DNA of 64,000 nt from UTCFX2 sp963788145 (GTDB taxonomy: Bacteria > Chloroflexota > Anaerolineae > Anaerolineales > UBA4823): the NCBI GenBank assembly GCA_963788145.1, contig CAWBFQ010000003.1, forward strand, positions 434,001-498,000, written 5' to 3'. The translations under genes were made by a program, and so were the position numbers. Shown here in pieces: positions 47,769 to 56,915 of this stretch (position 1 is its first letter; each line of letters begins with the position of its first letter). The notes under the pieces were generated by a model, which was not told the origin of the DNA, made no database searches, and saw only the letters and a list, made by a program, of their open reading frames with translations.

Positions 47769-48734
47769 TCAGGACAAGATTCGTTCGGCGCGTTTGCGTC
47801 GGTGGAATATCACCGAAGCAGCGGTCAAGTTGACAATCAATGTGATGACAAACAGAGTGATGCCTACCAGGAATAAGACATGATAATGCACGCTACCTGT
47901 GGCCACTTCTCCCATCTCGGCGGCAATGGTTGCAGTCATCGTTCGAACTGGAGAGAGCAGATCAGCCAGACCGCGTGGAATTATCGGGGCGTTGCCGGTG
48001 ACCATCAAGACCGCCATGGTCTCTCCGACCGTACGTCCGATTCCGAGCATGCAGGCAGTTAATACGCCAGAACGAGCTGCCGGCAGGGTGACAAACCATA
48101 TGGTCTGCCATTCTGTCACTCCAAGGGCGATCGACGCATCTCGGTAGGATTTGGGGACAGAGTAGAGCGCATCTTCGGAAACCGAGACGATAGTCGGGAG
48201 TGACGTGGCTGCCAGCAGCAGCGATCCGGCCAGTGCTGTCAGCCCGGTAGGCAAGTCAAGCAGCCGGCGAAGATAAGGCGCCAGGATCAGAATTCCGAAG
48301 AAACCCAACACGACGGATGGGATTCCGGCTAGGACTTCGACTAACGGCTTAAGGATCTCGCGAGCCCATAATGGTGCGATCTCGGCAATATAAATTGCGG
48401 TACAAATCCCGACCGGGACAGCAATAACGGTCGCACCTAGCGTGACGAGAAGTGATCCGCCCAACAGGGGCAACAAGCTGTAGTAGCTCTCAATCGGGTA
48501 CCAGCGGTCGCTGAAGAGATTACTCAAAGAAACCTCTCGAAGGGCTGGCAGCCCTTCGATTAGCAGGTAAAAGAAGATCATCCCGACAAACAGGATAGCG
48601 GAATAACCCGAAATTCGGATTGCCTGAGTAATGATGATTTCTTTCCAATCGCGACCGCTATCCATGCGATGCTCCTTGGACTGGTTCTTTCCGAGACGGT
48701 TTGTCCAGATAGCTGGTTGGGCAGTTGACCTCAA
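47769..48734 (-). CDS. pstC: Phosphate ABC transporter permease PstC (copy 2)
   Basis: 321-aa permease. LKPLVEVLAGIPSVVLGFFG, KSYRDASIALGVTEWQTIWF (EAA loop), and LGIGRTVGETMAVLMVTGNA are PstC features. Its start overlaps the pstS2 stop by 4 bp. Confidence 0.92.
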   Translation of the reverse strand: MRSTAQPAIWTNRLGKNQSKEHRMDSGRDWKEIIITQAIRISGYSAILFVGMIFFYLLIEGLPALREVSLSNLFSDRWYPIESYYSLLPLLGGSLLVTLGATVIAVPVGICTAIYIAEIAPLWAREILKPLVEVLAGIPSVVLGFFGILILAPYLRRLLDLPTGLTALAGSLLLAATSLPTIVSVSEDALYSVPKSYRDASIALGVTEWQTIWFVTLPAARSGVLTACMLGIGRTVGETMAVLMVTGNAPIIPRGLADLLSPVRTMTATIAAEMGEVATGSVHYHVLFLVGITLFVITLIVNLTAASVIFHRRKRAERILS

Positions 48735-49628
48735 TCCTCTGCGTTGATCGGAACAAAGCCCAGGTCAAGCACGATCTTCTGGGCTTCCTGTGAAAGGATC
48801 CAGGTCAGATAAACTTGGATCGAACCGGTTGGCTCGCCGGCGGTGTACATGTAAAGATCGCGCGCGATCGGGTAGCTGCCATTATTAACGGTTTCAGAAG
48901 ACGGTAAGACAAATGGCGATGTCGAATTTGGGGCAACTGCAATCATCTTGACCTCAGCGGTAATATAACCAAGACCGTCATACCCGATCGTGTTCGGATT
49001 GTCACTGACCTCCTCTGTGATACCCTGCGACGAGGGGAGGAGTAGTGTATTTTGGGCGAAAAGAGTCGCATTTTCTTTTTGCCCCTGACGAAGCACCTGT
49101 TCCAGGAAATAAATATGCGTGCCGGAATTGGTCTCACGCGAAAGTCGCACAATCACCCGATCTTCACCGCCAACTTCCTTCCAGTTGTTGATTTGTCCGC
49201 TGTAAATATCAGAGATCTGCTGAATGGTTAACCTGTCGACAGGGTTGCCTGGGTTGACGATCACTGCGATCGCATCTCGAGCGACGATGAATTCGAAAGG
49301 TTGAACCCCATTCTGAAATCGAGGATTGAACTTCTTCGGATTTCATCTCTCGCGAAGCATTGGCTATATCGACCGTGTTATTAATCAAGGCTGCGATGCC
49401 AGTGCCGCTGCCTCCACCGGTGACAGAAATGCGGATTTCCGGATGTATGGACTGGTATGCCTCTGCCCAAGCCAGAGCCAGGTTCACCATGGTGTCCGAA
49501 CCTTTGTTTTCGATTGAGGTCCGGTTTACAATGGCTGTTGGCTGGTCTTCCTGCAGGATGGAAGGAGGGTAGCATCCAGAAAGGAGCCACGTAAAACCAA
49601 AGAGCAAGAGCCAATGTGAAAGGGTCAT
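48731..49628 (-). CDS. pstS: Phosphate-binding lipoprotein PstS (copy 2), one frameshift
   Basis: About 298 aa, shorter than copy 1. The lipobox is WLLSGCYPP. The binding core has IENKGSDTMVNLALAWAEAY, ISVTGGGSGTGIAALINNTV, IANASREMKSEEV, then in the second frame FEFIVARDAIAVIVNPGNPV and SRETNSGTHIYFLEQV. The frames meet at a CCCC/GGGG run (about 49306-49309), consistent with an indel. It heads pstS2-C2-A2-B2-phoB-phoR. Confidence 0.88.
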
Positions 49629-49706
49629 TTGGCTGATTATAGCGTTAATGAAAAACTAGGACAAGACTGACTATGGCTCAGTTGAGGAATAGTGTAAAAT
49701 CAATTC

Positions 49707-50475
49707 ATGGATGTTACGGAACCCATTATCCGGGTGCGAGGACTTGATTTTTACTATGGGTCTTCGCTGGCATTGAGCAAGATCGATATGGACATTTTGC
49801 CCAACCGGGTGACTGCTCTGATTGGTCCATCCGGGTGTGGGAAATCCACTTTCTTGCGCTGTTTAAATCGAATGAACGATAGGATCGCGCTCACGCGTGT
49901 GATCGGGGAAATTCTGTTTGACGGCGATAATATATATCTTGAGGATTATGATTTAACCGATTTGCGGAGGGCGTGTGGGGATGGTGTTCCAGAAACCAAA
50001 CCCCTTTCCGAAATCTGTGCAGGAGAATGTCACGTTCGGTCCACGGATGTTAAAACTGGCTCATGGATCAGCAGATTTGGAAGAAGTGATGCAGCGCAGT
50101 CTGGAACAAGTGGGATTATGGGAAGAATTGAAAGATCATTTGAACGAGGAAGCATTGAGCCTATCATTGGGGCAACAGCAACGCTTATGCTTAGCGAGAG
50201 TATTGGCTGTACAGCCTGAAGTGATCTTGATGGACGAGCCAGCATCTGCTTTGGACCCGATCGCGACAGCACACCTGGAGGAGCTAATTTTTCAATTAAA
50301 AGATCGCTATACGATTGTGATCGTCACCCATAACATGCAGCAGGCAGCGCGAATATCTGATTTCACTGGTTTTTTCTGGTTGGGAGAATTGATCGAATTT
50401 AAACCGACCAGCAGATTATTTATAAATCCAGAAAAAGAGCTGACCGAGACGTATATCACCGGTAGAATGGGTTAA
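49707..50475 (+). CDS. pstB: Phosphate ABC transporter ATP-binding protein (copy 3), one frameshift
   Basis: About 256-aa PstB read divergently from the second pst operon. Walker A LIGPSGCGKSTFLRCLNRMN, Q-loop VGMVFQKPNPFPKSVQENV, signature LSLGQQQRLCLARVLA (Leu-Ser-Leu-Gly-Gln instead of LSGGQ), Walker B VILMDEPASALDP. The frame breaks at GGG (49969-49971); one G fewer gives DLRRRVGMVFQK. No permease genes are beside it on this strand, so it may serve either Pst system. Confidence 0.88.
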
Positions 50476-50488
50476 GGTTTTTTCGATG

Positions 50489-50731
50489 TCACATAAAATG
50501 TTCAGCTAATTCGCGATCACTTGGTTCGACTATGATGGTTCCATCAGGCAGCACAATGGTCGGCACGCTGCGCATGCCATGGTTGGTTTGCAGAACAAAT
50601 TGTTCGCCGATTTGATCTTTGTCAATATTGATCATTTGATAAGGGATGTTCTTTTGGTCGAAAAACTTGCGTGCCCGACGGCAATCCCAGCACCATTCGG
50701 TTCCATAAACGATGATCATCTCTTCAGTCAT
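50489..50731 (-). CDS. Glutaredoxin/mycoredoxin-like protein
   Basis: 80-aa thioredoxin-fold protein. The redox motif is CWDC in VYGTEWCWDCRRARKFFDQ, with the cis-Pro in SVPTIVLPDG. The Trp-Asp pair differs from classic CPYC glutaredoxins but occurs in the NrdH/mycoredoxin-like groups of Actinobacteria and Chloroflexota (from memory). It is convergent with pstB3, 13 bp apart. Cytoplasmic disulfide reduction is likely. Confidence 0.85.
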   Translation of the reverse strand: MTEEMIIVYGTEWCWDCRRARKFFDQKNIPYQMINIDKDQIGEQFVLQTNHGMRSVPTIVLPDGTIIVEPSDRELAEHFM

Positions 50732-50939
50732 ATTGGTTCCGCCTCGTTCTCGGTTTGGTGTATTCTGGATTATAGCCGGTTATTTGGCGAAGAAGCAACT
50801 GAATTATCTTGCAAAAGTGCTGGTAAGTGTTTACTAAAGAATTCTGCTCGATTGGACCAACGAGCGGCGAATCCTATGGTAAACTGCGAAGATGTGTGCG
50901 CGAGTTATGGTCAGGTCAGCTGGGATACCAGGAGAAGGG

Positions 50940-51857
50940 ATGGAATTGAATAGATTTTCGAAATACGCATGGGGGGTTTTGGCGTTCAATATCGGGGTAA
51001 TCTTATGGGGCGCGTACGTACGGGCCACTGGGTCGGGGGCTGGCTGTGGCAGTCATTGGCCGCTCTGTAACGGAGTAGTGATCCCAATCGAGCCGCAAAT
51101 CGAGACAGTCATCGAATTCATCCACCGCTTGACCAGCGGGACGGCGTTGTTGTTGGTGGTTGGGATGTTTATCTGGGCGATGCGAGTTTATCCAAAAGAA
51201 CACGCCGTGCGAACTGCTGCGAACTTTTCGCTTTTCTTTATTATTACTGAGGCGCTGGTAGGCGCGGGACTGGTCTTGTTCCAGTGGGTGGCGCTGAATG
51301 ATTCGATTGAGAGAGTGATCTCGATGGCGGTTCATTTAGTGAACACCTTTTTATTGCTGGCGGCGCTGACGCTGACTGCCTGGTGGGGTTCGGGAGGTCG
51401 CCCGGCGCGTATCGCGAACAGAGGTTGGCAGATATGGGCGTTTGGGCTTGCTTACCTCGCCTTGATGATGCTTGGTGTGACCGGCGCAATCACAGCTCTG
51501 GGCGATACGCTTTTCCCGGCCGGCTCACTGCAAGAGGGGGTGATCCAGGATTTTTCGGCTACCTCCCATTTCTTGATTCGGTTGCGCATCTGGCATCCGT
51601 TGATTGCGATCATGAGCGGAACCTATATATTAGTATTGGCAGGTTTGACGGCCATGTACCATGCAGAGTCCTGGGTAAAACGTTTTACGATGATTCTAAT
51701 CGGATTGTTTCTTATTCAAATCATCGCCGGGTTGGTTAACTTAGTTTTGCTTGCCCCAATCACCATGCAGATCACCCATTTACTGTTGGCAGATATGGTC
51801 TGGATTGCACTGGTGTTGTTTGGAGCGGCTCATTTTGCGGATTATGAGAGTGAGTGA
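50940..51857 (+). CDS. ctaA: Heme A synthase (COX15/CtaA family)
   Basis: 305-aa eight-TM enzyme that oxidises haem O to haem A for cytochrome oxidase. GAYVRATGSGAGCGSHWPLC with its Cys pair, IEFIHRLTSGTA with a haem-ligand His, and IRLRIWHPLIAIMSG with another are family hallmarks. ATG 50940 has AGGAGAAGGG directly upstream; the longer frame from 50892 has no such site. It implies a haem-A-type terminal oxidase elsewhere in the genome. Confidence 0.92.
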   Translation: MELNRFSKYAWGVLAFNIGVILWGAYVRATGSGAGCGSHWPLCNGVVIPIEPQIETVIEFIHRLTSGTALLLVVGMFIWAMRVYPKEHAVRTAANFSLFFIITEALVGAGLVLFQWVALNDSIERVISMAVHLVNTFLLLAALTLTAWWGSGGRPARIANRGWQIWAFGLAYLALMMLGVTGAITALGDTLFPAGSLQEGVIQDFSATSHFLIRLRIWHPLIAIMSGTYILVLAGLTAMYHAESWVKRFTMILIGLFLIQIIAGLVNLVLLAPITMQITHLLLADMVWIALVLFGAAHFADYESE

Positions 51858-51907
51858 ATCTCGAAAGGCGCACAGAAAGCACACGAAGGACGCGAAAGGT
51901 AGGCAGA

Positions 51908-53944
51908 ATGGAGTCAGAGATGGATCCGCTGAGAAATGCGTTGGAGGAATTGCGCCGCTCGATCCATTTTCATAATTACCGTTATCATGTAATGGATGAT
52001 CCGCTGATCAGCGACTTCGATTATGATCAGATGTTGGTCAGGTTGCGGCAGATCGAAGGAGATCACCCGGAATGGATCACACCCGATTCGCCCAGCCAGC
52101 GTGTCGGGGCGCTAGCTGCCTCCAAGTTTGCCAAGGTTCGCCATCCGGCTCCGATTCTCAGCCTGGCGAATGCTTTTTCAGCGGATGATGTGCGAGCCTG
52201 GTTTGATCGGATTTCTAAATTGGATGAACGAGTACTGAATTGTGATTTTGTGGTTGAACCTAAGATCGATGGGCTTTCGGTCGTCCTGCATTACCGAGAT
52301 GGTATTTTTGCCCAGGGCGCAACGCGAGGCGACGGCGAAGTGGGTGAAGATGTGACCGCAAACTTGCGCACAGTGAGGACAATCCCACTGCGGCTGCCAG
52401 CTGCGCCAGATGGCCCTACGCCGCCAGGTTACCTGGTCGTGCGCGGGGAGGTTTTTATAAATACCCGGGATTTCGAGAAATTAAACCAGAGGCTTGAACA
52501 TGCAGGTGAAAAAACCTATTTGAACCCTCGCAACACTGCAGCCGGATCGTTGCGCCAATTGGATCCAAACCTGACTTCAACCCGCCCTTTAAACCTGCTC
52601 GCTTATACTATTGTTGCCAGCGATGGATCGCTTCCAGCCAATCAGTGGGAATTGCTTGATTACTTGCGTCGTTTGGGATTTCCGGTGATGCAAGCTGCCA
52701 CACATCATCCGAACCTGGATGCTGCCATCCAGGATTGCGACCGCTGGGCAACTCGCCGTTTCGAGCTCCCCTTTGAAGTGGACGGGATGGTGATCAAAAT
52801 CAACGACCTGGCGCTGGCTGATTCGCTTGGTTTTACCGGTAAAGACCCGCGCGGGGCAATTGCGTATAAATTTCCCGCGCAAGAAGTGACCACCCGGTTA
52901 ATAAATATTGGTGTGAATGTTGGGCGAACCGGCGTATTGACGCCGTATGCCATGTTGGAGCCAGTGGATATCGGTGGTGTGATTGTCAAGCAGGCTACCC
53001 TTCATAACTTCGATTATATTTCGGAGAAAGATATTCGGATAGGCGATCGGGTGCGGGTAAAGCGGGCGGGCGAGGTGATCCCGTATGTGATTGGCCCGAT
53101 CCAGGAACTGCGTACAGGAGCAGAGCAGGTCTACAAACCACCTCATATATGCCCGGTCTGCGGCGAGCCGGTGGAGAATCTGACCGGTGAGGTAGCGTGG
53201 TATTGTGTGAACGCCTCCTGCCCGGAGCAACTGATCCGCAACGTTGAACATTTTGTGTCGCGGGGCGCGATGGATATTGTCGGTCTGGGCATCCGGATTG
53301 TCGAGCAACTTGTAAAAGCTGGGTTGATTCGGGATGTAGCTGATCTGTATACCTTGCGTCGAGAAGATTTGTTGAAACTTGAGGGTTTTGCTGAAAAGAA
53401 AGCCGATAACTTATTGGACGCGATTGATGCTTCCCGGAGCCAAGGACTGGCGCGGCTGCTGAACGCGCTCGGTCTGCGCGGTGTGGGCGAAGTGACTGCT
53501 GCAGATTTGAGCCGCTATTTCGAGGATCTGGAACACCTTGGGCGCGCCAGCCTGGACGAGTTGCAGAACATCGAGGGAATTGGACCGAATATCGCTCAGG
53601 CGATTGTGGACTGGTTTTTACGGCCAGCCAATCGTAAAATTGTTGAAAAGCTGTACAAAGCGGGTGTTTGGCCGCGTGCAGATGCCCGCAGCAAAAAGGC
53701 AGCATCGTTGCCGCTGTCTGGGATGATCTTTGTGGCAACTGGCGCCCTACCCACGCTCTCGCGCGATGAAGTGAAAGCGTATATCCAGACGCGCGGCGGG
53801 AAGATGACAGATTCAATCAGCAAAAAGACCAGCTATCTGGTGGCAGGCGATTCCCCGGGCTCGAAATTGCAGAAAGCGCGAGAGTTGAACGTGCCTGTTT
53901 TGGACGAAGGCGGCTTGCGCCGGCTGGCCGGCGAGAGCGAATAA
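51908..53944 (+). CDS. ligA: NAD-dependent DNA ligase LigA
   Basis: 678 aa. The adenylation domain has the nucleophile Lys in VEPKIDGLSVVLHYRDG, with TRGDGEVGEDVTANLRT and FEVDGMVIKINDLA. OB-fold, then Zn finger (CPVCGEPVENLTGEV then CVNASCPEQ), helix-hairpin-helix repeats (LARLLNALGLRGVGEV), and a C-terminal BRCT domain (GMIFVATGALPTLSRDEVKA). The start is ATG 51908 or the in-frame ATG 51920 (MDPLRNALEELR). It is transcribed with ctaA upstream. Confidence 0.96.
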   Translation: MESEMDPLRNALEELRRSIHFHNYRYHVMDDPLISDFDYDQMLVRLRQIEGDHPEWITPDSPSQRVGALAASKFAKVRHPAPILSLANAFSADDVRAWFDRISKLDERVLNCDFVVEPKIDGLSVVLHYRDGIFAQGATRGDGEVGEDVTANLRTVRTIPLRLPAAPDGPTPPGYLVVRGEVFINTRDFEKLNQRLEHAGEKTYLNPRNTAAGSLRQLDPNLTSTRPLNLLAYTIVASDGSLPANQWELLDYLRRLGFPVMQAATHHPNLDAAIQDCDRWATRRFELPFEVDGMVIKINDLALADSLGFTGKDPRGAIAYKFPAQEVTTRLINIGVNVGRTGVLTPYAMLEPVDIGGVIVKQATLHNFDYISEKDIRIGDRVRVKRAGEVIPYVIGPIQELRTGAEQVYKPPHICPVCGEPVENLTGEVAWYCVNASCPEQLIRNVEHFVSRGAMDIVGLGIRIVEQLVKAGLIRDVADLYTLRREDLLKLEGFAEKKADNLLDAIDASRSQGLARLLNALGLRGVGEVTAADLSRYFEDLEHLGRASLDELQNIEGIGPNIAQAIVDWFLRPANRKIVEKLYKAGVWPRADARSKKAASLPLSGMIFVATGALPTLSRDEVKAYIQTRGGKMTDSISKKTSYLVAGDSPGSKLQKARELNVPVLDEGGLRRLAGESE

Positions 53945-53970
53945 ATATTGATTTGAGGAGTGTAAGCAGA

Positions 53971-55181
53971 ATGTCGGTTATGGATAAGGAAGACAGTGTC
54001 AATCAACGTATCAGCGCGATGAATAAACGAGTGGCCGATCTGCAAAGTCTGGATCTCTATTTTTACAATCAGCCGATCTCTGAGATTTTGGGTGGGGCGA
54101 AAGTGCTGGTGAATGGTCGCGAGATGAGTATGTTTGCTTCTTACAGCTATCTTGGTCTGGTTGGGCATCCGCGCATAAACGCAGCTGCAAAAGCGGCGAT
54201 TGACCGCTATGGAACAGGCACTCATGGGGTGCGGACGTTAGCGGGCAGCCTAAACATTCACTACGAGCTTGAAGAGACCATCGCGAATTTCAAAGGAGCT
54301 GAAGCCGCGATCACATATACCTCGGGTTATGCTACAAATCTTACCGTGATTGCGACTCTGCTTGGCCGGGGTGATTATGTGATTTCGGATAAACTCAATC
54401 ACGCCAGCATTGTGGACGGTTGTATGATGTCGGGGGCGAAATTTCTGCGCTTTCGACACAATGATATGGTTGGATTGGAAGAACGTTTACGCCAGGTGCC
54501 GCAAGGTTCAGCAAAGCTTGTTGTGGCGGATGCGGTCTTCAGTATGGATGGCGACCTGATCAATTTTCCAAAGGTAGTTAAATTATGCCAGCAATATGGA
54601 GCCTGGCTGATGATCGATGAAGCCCATTCGGTTGGCATCCTGGGTAAGCCGGGCGCGGTAGTGGAGGAGCATTTCGACATGCCGGGTGTCGTGGATATTA
54701 AAATGGGTACGCTCAGTAAAACCATCCCATCAGTAGGTGGATATGTGGCTGGCTCGAAAGATCTGATCAATTATTTGCGCCACTCCAGCCGTGCTTATAT
54801 CTTCTCAGCTGCTCTGCCTCCAGCCCAGGCTGCTGCTGCCAAGGCGGCTTTTGAGGTGATCCTGGACGAGCCGTGGCGAATTGAGAAAGTCAACCAAAAC
54901 AGCCGCCAGTTCATCCAGGGGTTGCAGCAGCGCGGTTTTGACACGCTACAAACCTCTACTGCAATTGTGCCAGTGGTTTGTGGAGAGGATGATATTGCTT
55001 ATCAGATGACACGAGAAGCTCAACACCATGAAGTGTTTGTGCTGCCTGTTGTATCGCCAGCAGTCCCACCAACCCTAGCGCGCGCCTGCGTGCTACTGTT
55101 ACAGCCGCTCATGAGCCGGGTGAAATTGAACACGCGATGGATGTAATCGCAGATGCGGGGAAGAAGATTGGGCTTATCTGA
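53971..55181 (+). CDS. Alpha-oxoamine synthase (KBL/BioF/serine palmitoyltransferase family), one frameshift
   Basis: PLP enzyme of about 403 aa that condenses an amino acid with an acyl-CoA. FASYSYLGLVGHPRINAAA, GTGTHGVRTLAGSLNIHYEL, VFSMDGDLINFPKVV, MIDEAHSVGILGKPG and the PLP-Lys in GTLSKTIPSVGGYVAGS are clear. The C-terminus is out of frame after about 55085, at CGCGCGCC. Correcting it gives ATVTAAHEPGEIEHAMDV then KKIGLI-stop at 55181, the normal family ending. Whether it makes KAPA, aminoketobutyrate or a sphingoid-type base is not evident. Confidence 0.88.
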
Positions 55182-56365
55182 ATCAGTTCTGCGATTGAAG
55201 GTTGGGCGGGAGAAATCGCTGCAGCGTCGGCACCCGTGGGTCTTTTCGGGAGCAGTGGGGACAGTCTCAGGCGAACCTGAAACTGGTGAGACTGTTCGGA
55301 TCATATCTCATGATGGGGCTTTTCTGTGTTGGGGCGCATATAGCCCTCATTCTCAGATCCGGGCGCGGGTTTGGTCGTGGGATGAAGAGGAGCGGATTGA
55401 CGAACATTTCTTTGCCAGGCAGTTAAAAAAAGCGATCGAGTTGAGAAAGCGCTTCATCCAACCGGATGCATCCAACTCGGCTCGGCTGGTACACGGCGAG
55501 TCGGATGGTTTACCCGGTTTGGTTGTAGACCACTACGGAGAATGGGCGGTTGTGCAATTTTTGAGCAGCGGGCCAGAGCGCTGGAAAGAAGTGATCCTCC
55601 GAGATGCTGGTCGATCTGCAGCCATTCAAGGGAATATACGAGCGCTCGGATGTGGATGTGCGCCGGCTGGAGGGGTTGCAGGAACGCACTGGTCTGATCT
55701 GGGGAAAAGAACCCCCGGAGTGGATTTTAGTCGAAGAATATGGGCTTCAATATTGGGTGGATGTGCGCAGGGGACATAAGACCGGGTTTTACTTGGATCA
55801 GCGTGAGAGCAGGAGACGTTTGCGCCAAATGGCGCAAGGGTCGGACGTGCTGGATTGTTTCAGCTACAGTGGCGGTTTTGCAATCAACGCCTTGTTTGGA
55901 GACGCCTGCGCCGTTACTACTGTGGAGGCTTCAACGGAGGCACTGCGAATGGCACAGGCGAATATCGATTTGAACCATTTGGGATCGAAGAATTACACTG
56001 AGTTCCAGGGCGATGTCTTCCAGGCGCTGCGAACTTTCCGCGACCAGAGGCGTCAGTTCGACCTGATTGTGCTGGATCCTCCGAAATTTGCACCTACGGC
56101 AGCGTTTGCGGAAAAAGCGGCTCGCGGTTATAAGGATATCAATTTGCTGGCGCTCAAATTGCTGCGGCCTGGGGGCTTACTGTTCACCTTTTCATGCTCA
56201 GGTGGGATCGATATGGCTCTATTCCAGAAGATACTAGCCGGGGCAGCCCTGGATGCCGGTGTGCAGGCAGTAGTGGTGGAGCGGCTCCACCAGGCCCAGG
56301 ATCACCCGGTGGGGCTTGCTTTTCCAGAAGGGGAATATTTGAAGGGGCTGGTGATCCAGGTGTAA
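55153..56365 (+). CDS. Class I SAM-dependent rRNA methyltransferase, RlmI-like, one frameshift
   Basis: About 403-aa m5C-type 23S rRNA methyltransferase of the RlmI/YccW group. It has an N-terminal PUA domain (LKVGREKSLQRRHPWVFSGA), the middle segment SDGLPGLVVDHYGEWAVVQF, then in the second frame HKTGFYLDQRESRRRLRQ, VLDCFSYSGGFAINALFGDA (SAM loop), LIVLDPPKFAPT (catalytic region) and LLFTFSCSGG. The frame breaks at CC (55599-55600); one C fewer joins VIL to EMLVDLQPFKGIYERSD. It overlaps the end of the previous gene. Confidence 0.88.
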
Positions 56366-56383
56366 TCAAACTGCAGGAAAGGG

Positions 56384-56412
56384 AAAAGCCAGAGAAGTTA
56401 CCCCTGGCTTTT
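56384..56412. terminator. Bidirectional terminator between rlmI-like gene and ssrA
   Basis: AAAAGCCAG / CTGGCTTTT, a 9-bp stem with an 11-base loop, so each strand ends in a T-run. It lies between the methyltransferase stop and the tmRNA 3' end, which converge. Confidence 0.75.
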
Positions 56413-56415
56413 ACA

Positions 56416-56817
56416 GGTGGAGATGTCGGGAATCGAACCCGAGTCCGAAAGATTCGTCCCTCGAATGTCTACGAGCGTAGTCAGCGTTTTATTTTCGCCT
56501 GGCGGTATCTCACGCGACTGAGACAAACTGCCTGCTATCCGCTGAGACCCGAAAGCCCCTCTTTCGCACGCTTAGCGGAGTCTGCCGTGCGGCACATTGG
56601 CTTTATGACGTCCTATCCAACGATCGGCCAGTGAGCGCTGCTGGTGGACGTGATCCCTCTTTTGGGGATCAGCTACTCTGCTTTCGCTTATGCAGCGAGG
56701 GGCAGTGCAGCGTATTGAGTGCTGTTGGCACTTAAAGTTTTGCGCTGATTTCACGAGTTCGGCGCCTCTCGGCTCGCAATCCGGGGCCAGCCTCTCCCGT
56801 CGAGACCTATCATCCCC
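56416..56817 (-). ncRNA. ssrA: Transfer-messenger RNA (tmRNA)
   Basis: About 400 nt on the minus strand. The 5' end GGGGATGATAGGTCTCGACG and the 3' T-arm GGGTTCGATTCCCGAC then CATCTCC pair into the tRNA-like domain (one G-U pair). CCA is not fully encoded. The tag frame, at 56729-56688, reads ANSTQYAALPLAA then TAA. It rescues stalled ribosomes with SmpB and marks the peptide for proteolysis. A TATAAT lies 14 bp upstream of the mature 5' end. Confidence 0.93.
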
Positions 56818-56830
56818 GAGAATTAAATCA

Positions 56831-56836
56831 ATTATA
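56831..56836 (-). promoter_or_regulatory. -10 element of ssrA
   Basis: Consensus TATAAT on the minus strand, 14 bp before the mature tmRNA 5' end. A poor -35 (TCATCA) lies 17 bp further upstream. The IS left end is about 80 bp away and does not touch it. Confidence 0.5.
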
Positions 56837-56905
56837 ATCGATTATTGCTCGATTGATGAGAAGATTTGGGAGACGGAACGTAGCTTTCCTAAAGTCACCA
56901 ATTTG

Positions 56906-56915
56906 GGTAGGATAT
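56906..56915. repeat. Target-site duplication, left copy
   Basis: GGTAGGATAT directly abuts the IS left inverted repeat. The identical 10 bases abut the right inverted repeat at 58219-58228. Confidence 0.9.

Noticed and set aside
52995..53816. 273-aa minus-strand ORF inside ligA, and similar long antisense ORFs at 1673-2317, 12899-13585 and 57020-57469
   Set aside because: All lie opposite well-supported genes, have Pro/Arg/Ser-rich or otherwise non-protein-like composition and no family motif; they are shadows.
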